Shown here: one piece after another, positions 24,451 to 38,581 of the stretch
How positions within the stretch are numbered: the stretch's first letter is position 1
How the letters are laid out: each line of letters starts with the position of its first letter
Assembly (NCBI GenBank): GCA_907163375.1
Contig: CAJQUW010007530.1
Location: 620,001 to 684,000, forward strand
Length of the DNA: 64,000 nucleotides
Direction of reading: 5' to 3'
Source of the DNA: Prostheceraeus crozeri
Taxonomy: Eukaryota > Platyhelminthes > Polycladida > Euryleptidae
Translations under genes and position numbers: made by a program
Notes under the pieces: generated by a model
Seen by the model: the letters and a program-made list of their open reading frames with translations, nothing else
The model's database searches: none
What the model was told of the DNA's origin: nothing

Positions 24451-27400
24451 GTAGACTAGTTAATGAATTTCTGCTAGCTTTATCTTCGTCAACTTTTCAT
24501 AATTTGAAACAAAATTCTGATATTTTGTCTAAACCTTAATCATTTGGTTGTCACCCTCATAGACCGCGAAAAACAGTCTCGGGACGCAGTCGTAAGGCTA
24601 CCGATCTAAGAAAGTCACTTCCTCTATGCTTTATGCATCTGACTGAGGAACGCGGCTATGAATATAAGAAACAGGAACATGCAGTTAAGGGCAACATACA
24701 TGACAAACGTTTGAAGGGAAGACAAGCGACGGCTCATCGGTGGTCCACTGAGTAGTGTCTGTCCAAATACTTGCCAAATGAAAAACATGGATAGTGACAG
24801 AAACCTTTCACAACGTTTCATAATTTTTAAAGATGATATTTTTCACAATGTGTGTACTTCAAGCATTTTATGGGCAATTTAACTGATCACAGTTTATTCA
24901 GCACAAGACATTTATTGGAATGTAAAAATGATACTATCACATTTCGCAAATTCTAATTTTTCTATATAACAAGACTCCCCAGTTAAATGCATAAAATAAG
25001 CTATGCAATATTCATATAGTAACCAAGATACTCTTCTTAGAAACAACCTCATACTGTATAATCTCATCGATGTCACACAGATCTATCCTTAGCATGAAAC
25101 CAGAGAGAAGGGGTTGAACAATTTCTGTGAAAGAGAGAGCCAACGATTAAAATTCTGTCTAAAAAATGTGAATCACCAAAACGGGGCGTAACTCAGCTGA
25201 TCGATTGCAAATTAAGTCATAGAATCTTCTGTTTCACGTAAATAACTCAGTACAGGGAGACCAAAGAAGAAATTAAAAATGCGAGAATATAGTGAAAAGC
25301 GTGAAGTACGGATGGCAAGCACTCATTTAAATCTCTGTCAAGCACAAACATTTCTAAATGTGATAAATCTGTGATGCTGAAAAATACAACTTGACAAGCA
25401 TGAATTAGAATTTACATAACACAGCAAGCTATAACACATACATAACAAGAGCTTTATGCCACAACACCCTCGCTGATGTAATGCGCAAAAAAATTAATTT
25501 GTTTAAGCTCTACATTATTTAACTCAATGCGATTTCTTAACTAAAAATATTTCGGAATTTTTTGATTTTTAAAGGTTGATTTATTCACTTTTTATCACGT
25601 AAAATGTCGAATTTTGTTGTCCAAATTAGATCTATCAAAATACATTCGAAATCTCTCTAACCTAGCACGGTCTTCTCGAATTACAAGCCGCAAATTTTTT
25701 TCAAGCGGATTTTGGGTGCAGGATTCTCCATCAACATTGAAAAAATCGCAATCTTAAAATTATTGTTGCAAACCGGTTGATGCGTTCGTATCTTGATCAT
25801 ACTTCGAGGGTACCTTCGACGGAGCCACCTGAATTCGGTTAAGCAGCCGAGTCATGAGTGAATGCATTACACATTTGTCAATGAAGACTTTCAACCGTTG
25901 CGAACATTTTCCCAGTAGTAAAGGCAATCAACGAACGACTGCCTTTGTAATGCCCATATGGTAATGCTATTGCAATGGGAGTATTCCGTCTTTGTGAGAT
26001 TCTTGCTGAGCCGCTGAAAGCGCTCTCAATTTCCGCAATTTGATATCACACGCACAAAGACATTGCTCTTCAAGAGGGTCGCCAGACCTCGTCATGCAGC
26101 GTTACTACCATTCCTAGAGGCGACCATACTCTATGGAGGAGACAATCATCAATGTCACAAGACCCAAATTGTGTGCACAAAAGAAAAACAGTGATGACGA
26201 TCACGAAAACCGTAGATCTGACTTCTATTTTCTGACACTTGACTTTAACTAACTTTCTTTGATTTCATTGTGTATATAAACGTTTTTCATTATTTGTGTA
26301 TAAGAACAACGTACCGCTTGACAAGAGTCGTCGAAAGGACTCGCGGAATGGACTCTCGGATTGGAATTTAATGATGAAACAGTTGTTTTGACTACAATAT
26401 GTTTGCATTCAAAAGTCCTTTTGCAGGCCCTTGAGTAATGGACATGAACTCAGCAAGATATAATTTTTCTAACTCGTTTTTCGAGCAATTAGGATCACAG
26501 CCATTTCATGTCAAAGAATCTTGATCTTGACATGAAGTGTCATGATTTAGTTACAATTCGGAAATCGAATAGGAATCTGAGTTTTTGTCTCATGCCTTCA
26601 TAAGATCTTTCTTATGGACACACATATTTTTTATCTTTCTTTGATGGTTGGCAGCTATGTCACAATGCGTGTCATCTACATGTTATGTCGTGGACATGCT
26701 TCATGTTTAGGATCAAATCGTCAATCGCTTATCCGACTGCACGACGGACAATTATGGTAATTCTTTTCTAAATTCATCAATGTATTGTAAAGATATTGGA
26801 TCCTTTTGCTTGAAGCGGATAAAATTCACATGTTGATTCTCCATTTTTTCTGAAATTGATGGTCAGATTCCTTAATAGAAGCAAAACCAATTAACACGAC
26901 TAGGACAAAAATATATAGATATTTTATTTATCTTACTATCTATTATGTTCAGTAGTATCTCATAAAAGTCAGCATTGCTCACATTTTAATTAATTATTCC
27001 AGCAAACACGCGTGACTTCTATGAGTGCTGATTCAACTTTACTTTTATGGTAACTTGTCTTTTTTTAATTGATGCCTTGATTGATTACAATCTGTTTTCT
27101 GTCAGCATTCGCAACCCAACCATGACTAGTAATCATGTAGTCCGCCTTCAAATGGGCACCGCAAATAGTTTTTAGTGTCAGCTGCTATAATAAGGTTCAA
27201 AAATCATGTCTGACAGTATGTACATTGCATATTGTATCAGTATAAGCAAGTCATTTATGAGGTATGTTAGTGCTGCGGTAACTGTAGGAAGTAAGTGGAC
27301 ATCTGTTACTCTTGAATTCGATCACAACTGCAAACCTTATTATATTTGGCAGTGACAGCCCATGCTTGGTTTTCTGAAATGCTTTTACAAAATTTAATTC

Positions 27401-28283
27401 AAATCGTCAGCAACATGGCTGAATCCGATTGAGCACAAAACGCTTTTTTTGAAACTCGTCTGAACATGTGCTAAATCATCCTAGGAAAAATTGGAAACCA
27501 AAGAATTACAGATTCATAGTGTAAAACTCGTCGTTGTTGGATGATTTCATCGACATGTCCAGATCCACACAGATCTGTATACAGATGACTTACAGATTCC
27601 GATTGCATTCACAGAGTGCCTCCGCAACGCGTCTTGCCGTTTATACAGGTTATTTTATCCGGTTTGTGGATCGTGATTTCACACAATGAAGGATTTCGTG
27701 ATGACCTCTGTAGTATTCCGAGCCCACGCTTGATCTACTGGAAGCACAATGCACAAGGCTCGATGTTTGAGGGCTTCTGGCAGCCGTGACCTCTTTAGCA
27801 AGTGCTAGTTCAGGTAACCAGGCTTCATGCTAATTGGTGCACAAAACCGTAAGTGTTTTACTCCAGCGAAAGACGACGCAGTTCAATTTGTTGGCTGCCT
27901 TCAGCGCTTTCCTGACATCATAAGTCAGATATTCTTCGATGGAACCCCACACGAGCACCTTTTAGGAGAAAGCGAGTGCCCTTCAACACTTTGGACCCAC
28001 TGTTCTGTTTCCTCTGAATCAATCAAAATCTTGTCGCTCACGTATATGGTAATACCATTGACATGTTTCAGCTCCTCAAGAAACCGCTTGCCTTGTAAGT
28101 GAATGGGAGAGAAGAAAAGCTATGTATCGTTACTATTTATATACGAACTCAGTGTAAAGAAGCGCTAGTCTTTATCCTAACTTTTAAAGAGCACAATCGG
28201 TGATAAATTTTTCCGTTTGCCATAGCGGAAAAACACATCTAGGCTGTGTATTTTTCGTGAACTGTCGCTAACACTAGTAACAC
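24451..28283. other. No gene seen
   Basis: AT-rich DNA with no frame that I can assign and no repeat ends that I could pair. Short open frames near 27,827 and 28,177 look random. Confidence 0.4.
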
Positions 28284-29468
28284 TAGGGGTGCACCGGATT
28301 TGGCATTTTTTTGCAAATCCGGCCTTTCTAGCATCGGTAATGGCATTACACCGACTATTGTTCTTAGCTATTTTCGTAAATTTCATTTACATTTTCTTAT
28401 TTCTTACAACTAATTTTTGTTTTCCTTAATTTATTCGTTTTTCCATTTTGTACATGCATGTTCTTCTGGATTTTTTAAGAGTCTGCCCGCCTGCAAAGCT
28501 CTTGGTTTTGTTTTAGGGTTAGGGCCAGGGTTGATGGTCAGGTTGGTTTGGTTTAATCTTCAACGTTGTCTTCAACCCAACCCTACCTAGCCTTAATTTA
28601 TAATGAATTTATAATACAATGTACCTCGTTAATGAATACAATGTACATGTAGCTCGTTAATGATTGGCGGAAAAATACTTTTCATGTTTTCAGATATTAC
28701 CTTACTGGCGGGCAGACACTTTTAGATCTTTTCTCTTAAATATATTTTGTTAAGAGAAAATTGTACCGGTACCAATACATACATGTACAATGACTGTTTG
28801 CATGTGTATTGTGTATTCTGCACGTGCTGTATATGTGTAGACTAGGATGGAAACGCTTGCCATAAAAATTTAGCATCCTTCTAGTGACTAACCACACATA
28901 GTTTTTTTATCAAATGGTATTTTAAAAGCATTATCATCTACATGTATAATTCCAACCACTTCCACTGTTGCATGTATAATCGAAAGTAAACAACCAAGCT
29001 GATAAACAAGCTCTTGAAGTTAAAACATCAAGAGTCATTGCTTCACTTTATTGAACAATAATATTTGTAAATCAAAATATGATTGATAGGCTATCAAGAA
29101 AATTTACAACATGATTGATCATCTGTTAAAACGATGTAAAAGTCAAAATCCGCAACAAATTACGCAGTTCGGGTTCGTTCAAAAACCAACCTAACCACAA
29201 CCCTGACACTGACCCCAACCATAACTTTGACCCAAACCCCAAAACAAATTAATGTAATATCTTAAATGGTGGGCACTTTCATTTTTTTTGGTCAGGATCC
29301 CTTAAGCTCGTAATACACAGTAGGTTTCAGGGACAGCTAATATATAAGTTCCTTACAAATCGTCACGTAAATTCGCTCAATCTTCAAATCCGGCCGCCGG
29401 ATTTGGGTGTAAATCCGGCCAAATCCGGTTCCGGCCGTATTCAAAAATCCAAATCCGGTGCACCCCCA
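28284..29468. mobile_element. hAT-like element with GGGGTGCACCGGATTTG ends
   Basis: Left end TAGGGGTGCACCGGATTTGG and right end (reversed) TGGGGGTGCACCGGATTTGG. Flanks AGTAACAC and GTTAACAC match at six of eight positions, as expected for an old 8-bp duplication. AAATCCGGCC repeats inside both ends. The interior (1,185 bp) encodes no transposase and contains GTTAGGG/CCCTAAC-like stretches in opposite orientation near 28,515 and 29,195. Confidence 0.75.
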
Positions 29469-31456
29469 GTTAACACCGGAGCTGTTATAATGCCTTTGGA
29501 GTCAAACTGCGCTTTCTACTGTTGAAAAGCCGTTTCTGATGTTGGAAAGCCGGACAATACTTCGTTCGCATTTTCGAGAAAATTTTAATAGAGCTGGAAA
29601 CTTTGTTGCAATTTTTTTTGGAAGGAGTCACCCTGAACTAGTTTAGAATCAGATATTATAACCATTTCGTGTGATAAACTTCTCAACCCATTTTCTCGAG
29701 GCCACAAATTCAAGATCATTAGCTAACTCACACTTGCACCAAATATTTTTATGTGACATCATGATAGCTTTTTCTCTCGGCGACTAGGTGTTATTGCAAA
29801 TAGATTGCACTTGTTCAACTAAGGCCTATGGTGGGAACAGTTTCTTCTGGGTGTTCACCTCATACGAAATCCATATATCTTGTTTAATTGTTAGTGAATT
29901 TTGAAAAGTTGAGGAAACACGCGTGAATTGCACTGTTTTCTCGAAAGGAAAAATGTTCATAATTCGAAGTGCAAAATGGCAAATATATATTCTACCATTG
30001 ACTTGCCTCGTGTGAGCGCTGTGTGGCTAGTGTCCCGGGTGGACCATAGGTCCATTGTGAAATTTTTTTGCCTTCTTACTTCGAATAGTATCTACTATTA
30101 AAAAGCAGTGTTTTGGAGTGCTATCACTTATCGAAGGCGTATATTATTCAGCCTTACAGTAAACACAATATAACCAGTTTGCCTGAAAAATATAGACTTC
30201 AATTTTTCTGTTTGTCATCCTATCACATCTATCTATCCCAAGACTATTGGCATCCTCATTGTTTGAAGGAGCTGTGTCATTTACCGCACAGAATTAGATT
30301 GTTTAACTCTTTCAGTTTATTACAGTGGGAAAAAAGGAATTCCTAATACCTTACAGAGATGAGAGTGACAGTCGTGCGTCGCTTGTGGATTGCTGTGAAT
30401 TCTTCCAAAATGCTTCGATTGCTACGATTCATTTAGATTCGAAGAATTCAGATCATTGCGCACACGCTTTCTCATTGATGTTGGTATTTCAGATTCAAAA
30501 TATTTTACAAAAAATCTCAAACATTGTGCATTAACCGAAACGAATCAGTTTAACTCACTTAATTTGACATTTGGGCACCACGAAGACGGTTGTTTGGGCG
30601 GAATCACTGTGCGAAACTGCTTGTTTAATAGCAATGCAAATTTTAATATTATTTGATGCAAAATCTGTGCATTTGGTTGAATAGAAAAAATAGTTAAATA
30701 AACCAAGTCAACAATTCATCATAAGTCCATGTTTCTAAGAGATAAGATCGGTCTGCTGAAATTGCGCAGTGACTCACTGACTTACATACACCTTGTACTA
30801 CCAAAAAGCAAAAGTAGCACGCGAAATGCAGGCTACTTTTGATTTGGACTGTTTGGAATTGCTAGAAGTATCGCATGTGACTCTTTTGATATGTAGGCCC
30901 TGTGTGATAGCAAATACCGGCAAATCTACTAATAGTGTCCAGTCGTAGTAATAAAAGGATGAAATCAAAAACACAAAGTCACTTAAAATTAGAGGTCTCG
31001 ACATTTTCTAATTTTTAGGACTTTGGTTGTTAAGAATTACATGTTTTTTTTAAGTGAGTAGTCACCAACATTGGCATCGTGTGTGAGGGTGTATTCATGT
31101 AAATCATGCGAATAATTAGAGGTTCAGACTAATAGTCAGGAGGCAAAAGACTCAAAAGGTTGACAAAACTTTTTTGAAGAAAGTTTTGCATCTATTGGTC
31201 TGCTCTTAGATAAATTTGAATGAGAGCAAAATCCTTCACACACCCATTGTCTGGGATCCGTCCTTGACAGCGGTGTTAGTTGAATTTGGAATCGGATGGT
31301 TACTTGGCTGGTTGGACCGTGATTTTTTGGAAAATTGGGTATAATTAATGTTGCGTATGATGGTTCAAGATTTCTTCTTGCTATATTGGCTCATTTCCAG
31401 TAGACTTACAGGCACTTGCCTAGGCAATAGGCCTAATGTGAGATATTATTGGTGCG
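29469..31456. other. No gene seen
   Basis: AT-rich DNA. Small open frames near 30,113, 30,325 and 30,456 have no recognisable motif. Confidence 0.4.
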
Positions 31457-31717
31457 TTATTTTTTTATCGTGTACTCGAATTGTGCATGACTTCTTTCGT
31501 CAGATGGATGGAGGCACTGTTTCTTGCCGCCACCATTTAGTCTCCAGGGATTTGCACTTGTCGTTGCAGGACTCTCATCGCATTGTGCGTTTTGTCTTCC
31601 ATTCCCTAAGCGCCGCTCATTTGCACGAAAATCCCGAGCTGCAGGCCGGGTGCCAATATGTAGACTCATTTCATAAGCTCTTTTCTTGAAAGTAAGCGGG
31701 TAAGATCTTTTTGACAT
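31457..31717 (-). pseudogene. Fragment of a pogo/Tigger-type helix-turn-helix transposase
   Basis: The 86-codon frame starts MSKRSYPLTFKKRAYEMSLH, then GTRPAARDFRANERRLGNGR. The pattern 'KRSYTLaFKl.av....h.gnraAArrFgvnE..vr.WR' is the N-terminal DNA-binding domain of pogo-like and CENP-B-related transposases. After this the frame decays, and no catalytic domain follows. The surrounding 1 kb shows no ends. It is a small relic. Confidence 0.5.
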
Positions 31718-32640
31718 GGCTTAAATCGACAAGATGTGAGACGAGAGGGAAGATCTCACGACGAATTAGATAATTAATGACTTCTCCATCAATCGCAGGT
31801 AGCTGATTGTCAAGCTGGCTACAGCTTCGAAAACGTCGGGGAAAGCATTGGTTTATTCGTGGCAAATTCGTCTTGAGTTAAATGAACGAAGCAGTACAAG
31901 TAGACTACAAAACGAGGAAGCTACATAGTACATGCAGACTGTAATATGGTGCACATTAATGTGAGACTATTGTGTTCTCAGAGACGATCAGCACCTCCCT
32001 AGACTGAGAGTGAATTATAGCCTTATTACTACAATCCTCTCAGATGTCACAAGAGCGCAAAAATGTGACCAAAGTTAGGAAAGATGGCCAAAGTTTGAGC
32101 GTTCTGCAGCGTGCTTCAGTAGGCGCCTCAGAAAATATGGTTTTATCGAATAATTGCCGCGGCTTTTATCCAGAGAAATATGGTTTATGTATGTCTGCTG
32201 AATTCAAGCTTCACAAACATGATGTTAGTATAATATATGATGTAAGTATAACTCCTACTCTGTACTAGGGCATGGAATGGATCTGTATGTATAGTATTAA
32301 TTTATAATTGTGCGCACTGGACTGTAAGTAGCCTACTTTATTACACGATTTTCCACTAGGGCAGCTGCTTTTATTGTTTTCTTCCGCTTCTTGGATTCTT
32401 CGAACTTTTAACCGTGCTGTGATTTAATTTCATCATCGATGCAAAGGAAAGGTAGGCCACGTATTGTCAAAAATCATCGAAAGAGTTATATGCACGATTG
32501 TTGTTATCTGAAATGAATTTTTTAGATACATGTTTTTCGCAACTACGTCACCTTAACACATGAATAAATATCTCCTATACAAAATGAATGCTTTGTTCCA
32601 AGAAGAAGGGCACCATTTTGTTTCTAGCGTAAATATGACT
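31718..32640. other. No gene seen
   Basis: No supported feature; short open frames show no family motif. Confidence 0.4.
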
Positions 32641-32649
32641 CTGGTTGTC

Positions 32650-32885
32650 GCGAGCTCTGGACGTCAAGAAATGCAAGTCCGGTCTGATGGCGGTTCTCCA
32701 AGCAATTTGATCTTGAACGTCGATACATCCAAAGTTCAACATCCTGAATGTACATTGTCTCATCACCTTTTCTTGGGCCGTCCCCTTGGTTTGCGTCCTT
32801 CCACCTCTAGAGACACTACTTTCTTCGGCCAGGAGTCCTCTTCCATCCTTTGCACACCTCAATGCCAACAGAGTTACTCCATAGA
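32650..32885 (-). pseudogene. Fragment of a LINE C-terminus
   Basis: On the minus strand, EVEGRKPRGRPKKR appears in one frame and CIDVQDQIAWRTAIRPD in another. The order 'RGRPkkRW...D........dvqDr..WR..ir' is the usual C-terminal end of jockey/CR1-like reverse-transcriptase proteins. At least one frame change separates the two parts, so this is dead. Confidence 0.5.
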
Positions 32886-34202
32886 ATGACCTCCTTCAGT
32901 TGATGGATGCCAAGCTGTCTACTGACATCATCTGTCTGTATCTAATCAATTAGCCGTTTGGAAATGCACTTGATCATTTGAAACTGGGACATTCCCATAA
33001 CGAGTCTTGCATATTAGACATTATTTAACATTATATTTTAATATAAACTATGGTTTGACCTTAAGAGGGCAGGTGGCACACTCCCATGGCAAATATAAAC
33101 TGTCGTAGCGTGTCAAACTTTTTGATTATTCTGGGACTATTTTAGAGCCAAACTTGACGCTCCTCAGGTGAGGCTGGACCTAACACCCGTTGGCCCATCA
33201 TACATTTGATCCTTTTCAGATGTTGGGCGCTAAGTCTTTATAGGATCTAAGGCGTGCCTGTTGAGGTCGAAAACTGCGCTTTGCGGGCTGGACTTCACCC
33301 TTAAGTGCAGGAGATCGTACAAGGCCGCTTAACAAGTGATTCCTTGCGTCGAAGTTTCCGGGCTCGATTAAATGGCAACTTAGATGTATATGTAGATAGA
33401 CACTAGTAAATACAATGACAGTGATTACTAGACATCTGACCAGTTGTGCAGTCCCTTAATCACAAAAAAGCTAGCAAAATGAAAATATATGAAAAGAACA
33501 AAAACAAATTAAACATCGCATTGCCGCTGCTGTTCAAATAATTGAAATCCTTGTTGGGATTGGTCACGTCTCACTGATAGAAACCATCACACTGCGTTCA
33601 CAAGTTGAAAACATGGCCTCGAGTTCTGAACAGAAATTTGCTGTTTTAAGAACGGGAAAGATATCTCGAAACTTCTTCCATCTAATCATGACTCTTGTCG
33701 TGAAAATCAGCATCATTGCATCCATCCGCTTGACCAAACATGTCAACGAGAATATAAATATGAGAACAAGAATATGGTCTACTATCATGCTGATCCTGGC
33801 CGATCTTGACATAGGTTGTTGTCATTCTTTAGCCAGAAAAGAACCCATTTTGTTCCAATACAAAAGGTGCTCTGATCTTTCTTCAGACACAAATAGGGCC
33901 TATGCAAATCAGATCTTCTGTCCAAAAAAATCTTGAAACTTTCAATAGGCCTCTGAGCAAGTTTCTGGTGGGGCTGGTGGGGTTTCCGTTATTTTGCAAT
34001 TGCATACTTACTTAAAACAATCTAATCTTATGTTATGCTTTCCTTCTTCGATGTTTTAATGTGTACGTGTATGCTACTTACGCATCTAATCAGTAGTAAG
34101 AATGTCATATTATTGTTTGGAGGTTAAAATATTTTCTAATTCTCAACGTTGTCGACACGAAAGTACACGATGCGAGAGACAATTATTATGAATGTTTTGC
34201 TT
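32886..34202. other. No gene seen
   Basis: AT-rich DNA. The open frames at 33,564-33,936 on both strands overlap each other and show no known motif. Confidence 0.4.
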
Positions 34203-34717
34203 TTGATAGGAATAAAAATACCAAATTAATATTTCGACCATCTGAAGTGGCCATTATCAGAATTGTAATAAATCATAGGCATTTACTGAAGCTGTACTAT
34301 ACAAAATTCAAAACAATTATATAGATACTTGACTATAGTACTTAACAGCTTGTTTCTTAAAGTCTCTTGGAATGAAATTGAAATCACTTATACTCAAATT
34401 ACTTATGAAATGCTGCTCATCAAGCTCCGTTCACCGTCTCTTTACGGTCAAAGTGACTCAGTTAGACCTAAGTTACTTGATTAGTTGATCTGTTTACATG
34501 TGTCTTATTTTTTAGCATACATGTCAGTTATTTGAGTATAAAGTGATTTCAATTTCATTCTAAAAAACTTAAAGAAATAAGCTATTAAGTACTGTATTCA
34601 AGTATCTATGTATCTTGAATTTTGTATAGTTCAGTAAATACCTATGATTTATTACAATTCTGATGATGGCCACTTCAGATGGTCGAAATACTAATTTGGT
34701 ATTTTTATTTCTATCAA
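34203..34717. mobile_element. Foldback element with about 200-bp arms
   Basis: The left arm from TTGATAGGAATAAAAATACC (about 34,203) to about 34,412 is reversed at 34,528-34,717, ending in TATTTTTATTTCTATCAA. The central 115 bases are unpaired. Arms differ at scattered positions. No protein is encoded. Confidence 0.8.
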
Positions 34718-36900
34718 CAATTATCAAACTCGTTCTTTTGCAGGTTAATTCCGTTAATGTATACAGTGAATTTCTCGTGTGCATTGCGCGAAGCGCTTGG
34801 CATTTTCATCATACAGAGTCAGCATTGAATCAGCAATGACTTCAAAATATGACGAAAAGTTGATTTATTCGATATTCTATATATAGATATTTCGTATATT
34901 GATCGAAATTGGAAAGCTTATCAAATTTACAGCATGTGTTTAATGATTTCTTCTTGATTTTCTAATAAATGCGGCAATTAATTTGGAAAGTAAACAATCG
35001 ATTACAATTGCGATGTATACATTGTGTAAGAAGGATTGTTGTCATATCGCTATCAAATGACCTTCGGCTCTCTTATGTAAGATGAATTCAAAGCAAAAGT
35101 ACGCCATCAACGTCTCGTCTTCAGTTTGACCAGTGTAACTATTAACAGAATGCTGGATATTGATGTCGGGTTTGAGGGATCGAATCTCATCGGTCTCCAC
35201 CGCGCGCCTGGTCTGCGCGTGGTGCTGGACAGATGAAAGGGTCGCATACATGAGATGGTGATGCAACAATTGCTGAAATACGTATGACGATGAAATTATC
35301 AAATGTTCTTTCAACCGCGTTCTAATCGTTCTTAATGTTTCCCGACATGCGAGACTTAACACACGGCACTTTGAACGAATTCGCTTTCATTCTTTTGCAT
35401 ACAAGGAACTTTATTTTTATGACACTCATAAATAAGACTATAATGATTCCGATAACGCACCTGTGACAATAATGTTTTCGATTTCAAATAAATACATAAA
35501 TGCTCCTTTGATTTGCATTCATTCCTATTTCTGCTAGTTTCTCGCACTTGATTGTTCCTGCAGAATGGAAGAGATAAGAAGCCTTTATAGTCATCCTAGC
35601 TGCCAGAATGTTGATAAGCTTGTCAGAAAACATTCTTCACGCGATTTCCTTTTATAAAGCAGGATATCCATTGGTCCGGAATATTTCTTAGGTCATTTGA
35701 ATACAGGTCGCTGGTTAGGAGGCCCTCCGTTGACGGACCCAGTCGTTCATTGGGCCCAGGTAAGACCGGATTAGAATTCGTATTCCCCCGCCGCCTTATT
35801 AGGCCTACTTGGTGTTGAATGAGTCTACTTCTCGTCGATTCATAAGAATAGGATAAACTATCAAAGCGCAGTGATCGTCTTATTGATGCAGATAACACGT
35901 TTGTAGGCAGCAGATTCATGCGCTCTGAGCCTAGTAATATTTGCTATCTAAATTCAGACTTGGGATGTAATCCTGTCTTAAGTGCTCGAATTTCAAGTAA
36001 AGCCGCTCTCCTTGGATCAGATTATCAAGACTTCGTAATTGTTAATGGAATTGTTCTTTACATGCAGTTGTACATTTAGTACATATAATCGGAACACGTC
36101 ATTTTGATTGGAGCAAGTTTTCGATCAATATATCCTGCTGAGATATTATATTGCCGTATTTTGCGACCCTTGTACATGTACATACAGCATTGGTGTTTCT
36201 TTTTGTGTTGAAAGCTAACAACGATATCACAAAATCATGCACACCGTATCCATTTCATACAAAAGTACATGTATATGTGTTAGTAGCATACACTGGGTTA
36301 AAGTAGTCTCAGGAAAGTTGGCCTACGTTCAATGGACTCACTAAGGAGATGGACTTGTTAACCGACGCTTGCTGTACCTCATTGTTCGTATAAACAGCGC
36401 GTTCCATTTGCTACGAGTGTCTTTTCCTCTTAACCGTGTACATGTAAAATGATAGTTTGAACATCTCATATTATATCAGAAGATTTCCGATGCTATTCTG
36501 ACTAACCTTGTGATCCAAATATCCATTCCAAGATTCATTTCACCCACGCAAATCGTTTTTCAATGAGAAACATCCACCTAAATAACACTGCGACAGGTCT
36601 GAGGTTAATTTCTTAAGATAGCACTATCACACCATGGCAGCATGCCTTATGAATGTTGACTGAATATCGCTGGTGTCTTTTGCGACCCTAAGATTAGATG
36701 TCAGTCTTCAGACCTTCTGTCCTCGACAACTGTCTGTGACTGGTGACCGTAGCAAAAGAACTTGAACAGCAGTTAGTCGCCATGAAGTACGTTTGGTGGT
36801 GCAACGCAACAGAAAACACGAAATGATGGATATGCGATGTCGCATATGTGATCGATTAATGGAAAAAACTTGATGTAACGTGTATACCTGTGACAAGAAG
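34718..36900. other. No gene seen
   Basis: Short minus-strand frames at 35,042-35,919 follow one another but share no known motif and no clear splice pattern. I cannot support a gene. Confidence 0.4.
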
Positions 36901-36902
36901 TT

Positions 36903-37110
36903 GGTAAGATAGTTCAGTTGGTAAAGGGCCGCTCTTCGGATTGAAGAGTAGAAGGTTCATGGTTCGAGTCTGTTCCGTATGGGAAGGTTCTACCGGTCTC
37001 AACTAAGATACTAACCGGAATATTGAAAGAGTTACCATGGTATGAAGGCTGTCCCAATCCTAACTTGCTGCGTAGGATGACTCCTTGCCCTTGGTGGGAT
37101 GCAGCAAAGT
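36903..37110 (+). repeat. tRNA-derived SINE, family D
   Basis: ATAGTTCAGTTGGTAAAGGG (A box) at about 36,909 and ATGGTTCGAGTC (B box) at about 36,959, followed by a body with TGGGAAGGTTCTACCGG and a CCCTTGGTGGGATGCAGCAAAG block. The intervening anticodon-arm region does not form a normal tRNA, so this is a SINE, not a tRNA gene. Confidence 0.65.
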
Positions 37111-38581
37111 ATACAAAATCTTGCTTGAGGAAAATGAGTTTCATCCATCACACTTTAAAAAACTTATTTCATAAAAATGATAAAATCTTGTCTTTTTACA
37201 CTTCGCACTTTTGTAAACACATATTTATTCTTTAATTCAAATGAATTTGAAAACATGATGAGATCTCATGTTAATCAGATAAGTAGATCCAGTGAGCAAC
37301 ATACCGAGAAAGTAATAAGAATTCTATGCAATTTCTTTGACCATGTCAACTAGCGAAACGAGTATTCACTACCGTCTGTTCCTGTTCAACGTCTCGTCTC
37401 AACAGCTGGATTTATCAGAAATACGGGGAACTGCACAAACTCTGATATCGTTCAGAAATCTTAATTTTACGCAAGAAATAAGAGGCTTATTCTTGTGATA
37501 AAAGCTTGTTTGTGTATGTCTTTTTGATAAGCTATAATACTTCTTCTTGATATATTGAACAAATAAAAGGGTTTTTTGAAAATGTGAACAATGACTCAGC
37601 GAACGATGGGGAATGACGAACGATCGAGCTGGTTAGATTAATGAATGAACAGATGAACTGACGGATTTCACACGTTTTGAACGCATCGATGATAAGATAT
37701 TGCAAAGAATTGTGGATAGGGGTTTGATCTCTTTTTGGTTGATATTACAATAGGATTGGCTAAATTACATAATTTCAATGTAATTATCAATGTTAGCAAC
37801 CTTTGAATAGATTTATGAATCCTATTAAGATCGTTGACACCATTTCAAAGCTTTATTGATGCAATACATCAGCAATATTGTGTTGTTGGATGCTGGTGTT
37901 TTCCTTTTGAGACTGCCTAGCGAAATTTGAAATTCAGTGAAGCAATTTTCAATAGACTTACATCATTTCGCAGCCATGCGGCGAATCAGCTAATCATGTG
38001 CTTGGAAATGTCAAAAGTTCCTTGCAATAGAATTTCAGAATTTTGCTGTATAACATGATAGTGCAAGAGCATTTCAACACTTTGTGTAACGTGCAGTACT
38101 GATACAGATACATATGGACTAGATCATCCACGAGTGGTGTGACTGTTTGGAACATGCGCAGAGGTTGAGACAGTATGGTGACGTATAATGCATATTTGTG
38201 TCATAGCGTTATACTGCATGATTTCGTAAGATAAAAAGGAATATACACACACTATTTCCTCCTTTACAACCTAGGCCTCCAATACAAACCGGTATTGGCT
38301 ACATGCTCTGACATATCTGTCTCCCAGTATCACTATATATGATCGTTCAGGGACTGTGATTCTCCGACGTGATCTAGCCATTAACAAACTATTATTCATC
38401 AAGTTTTCGTTAGCGGTGTCATCAATTTTTATATCAATTAATTCAGCAGTCTACGAGTAGGCAAGCCCTCAGGATGTCGAAGTTAACTGATAGAATAGCG
38501 ACACCTGAAACGTAAGCATGAGTACAAATATACTGTATATCAAATGCAACAGCCTAACTACCCAAAGAAAATGAGAACTTT
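37111..38581. other. No gene seen
   Basis: AT-rich sequence without supported features. Confidence 0.4.

Noticed and set aside
28510-29250. Interstitial telomere repeats (GTTAGGG / CCCTAAC-like)
   Set aside because: The stretches are short and irregular and lie inside a hAT-like element; they are not telomere arrays.
33564-33936. Overlapping open frames on both strands
   Set aside because: Mutually overlapping, hydrophobic on one strand, no homologous motif; looks like chance.
35042-35919. A three-exon host gene on the minus strand
   Set aside because: Three successive frames exist, but peptides share no domain and no clear splice pairs were found.
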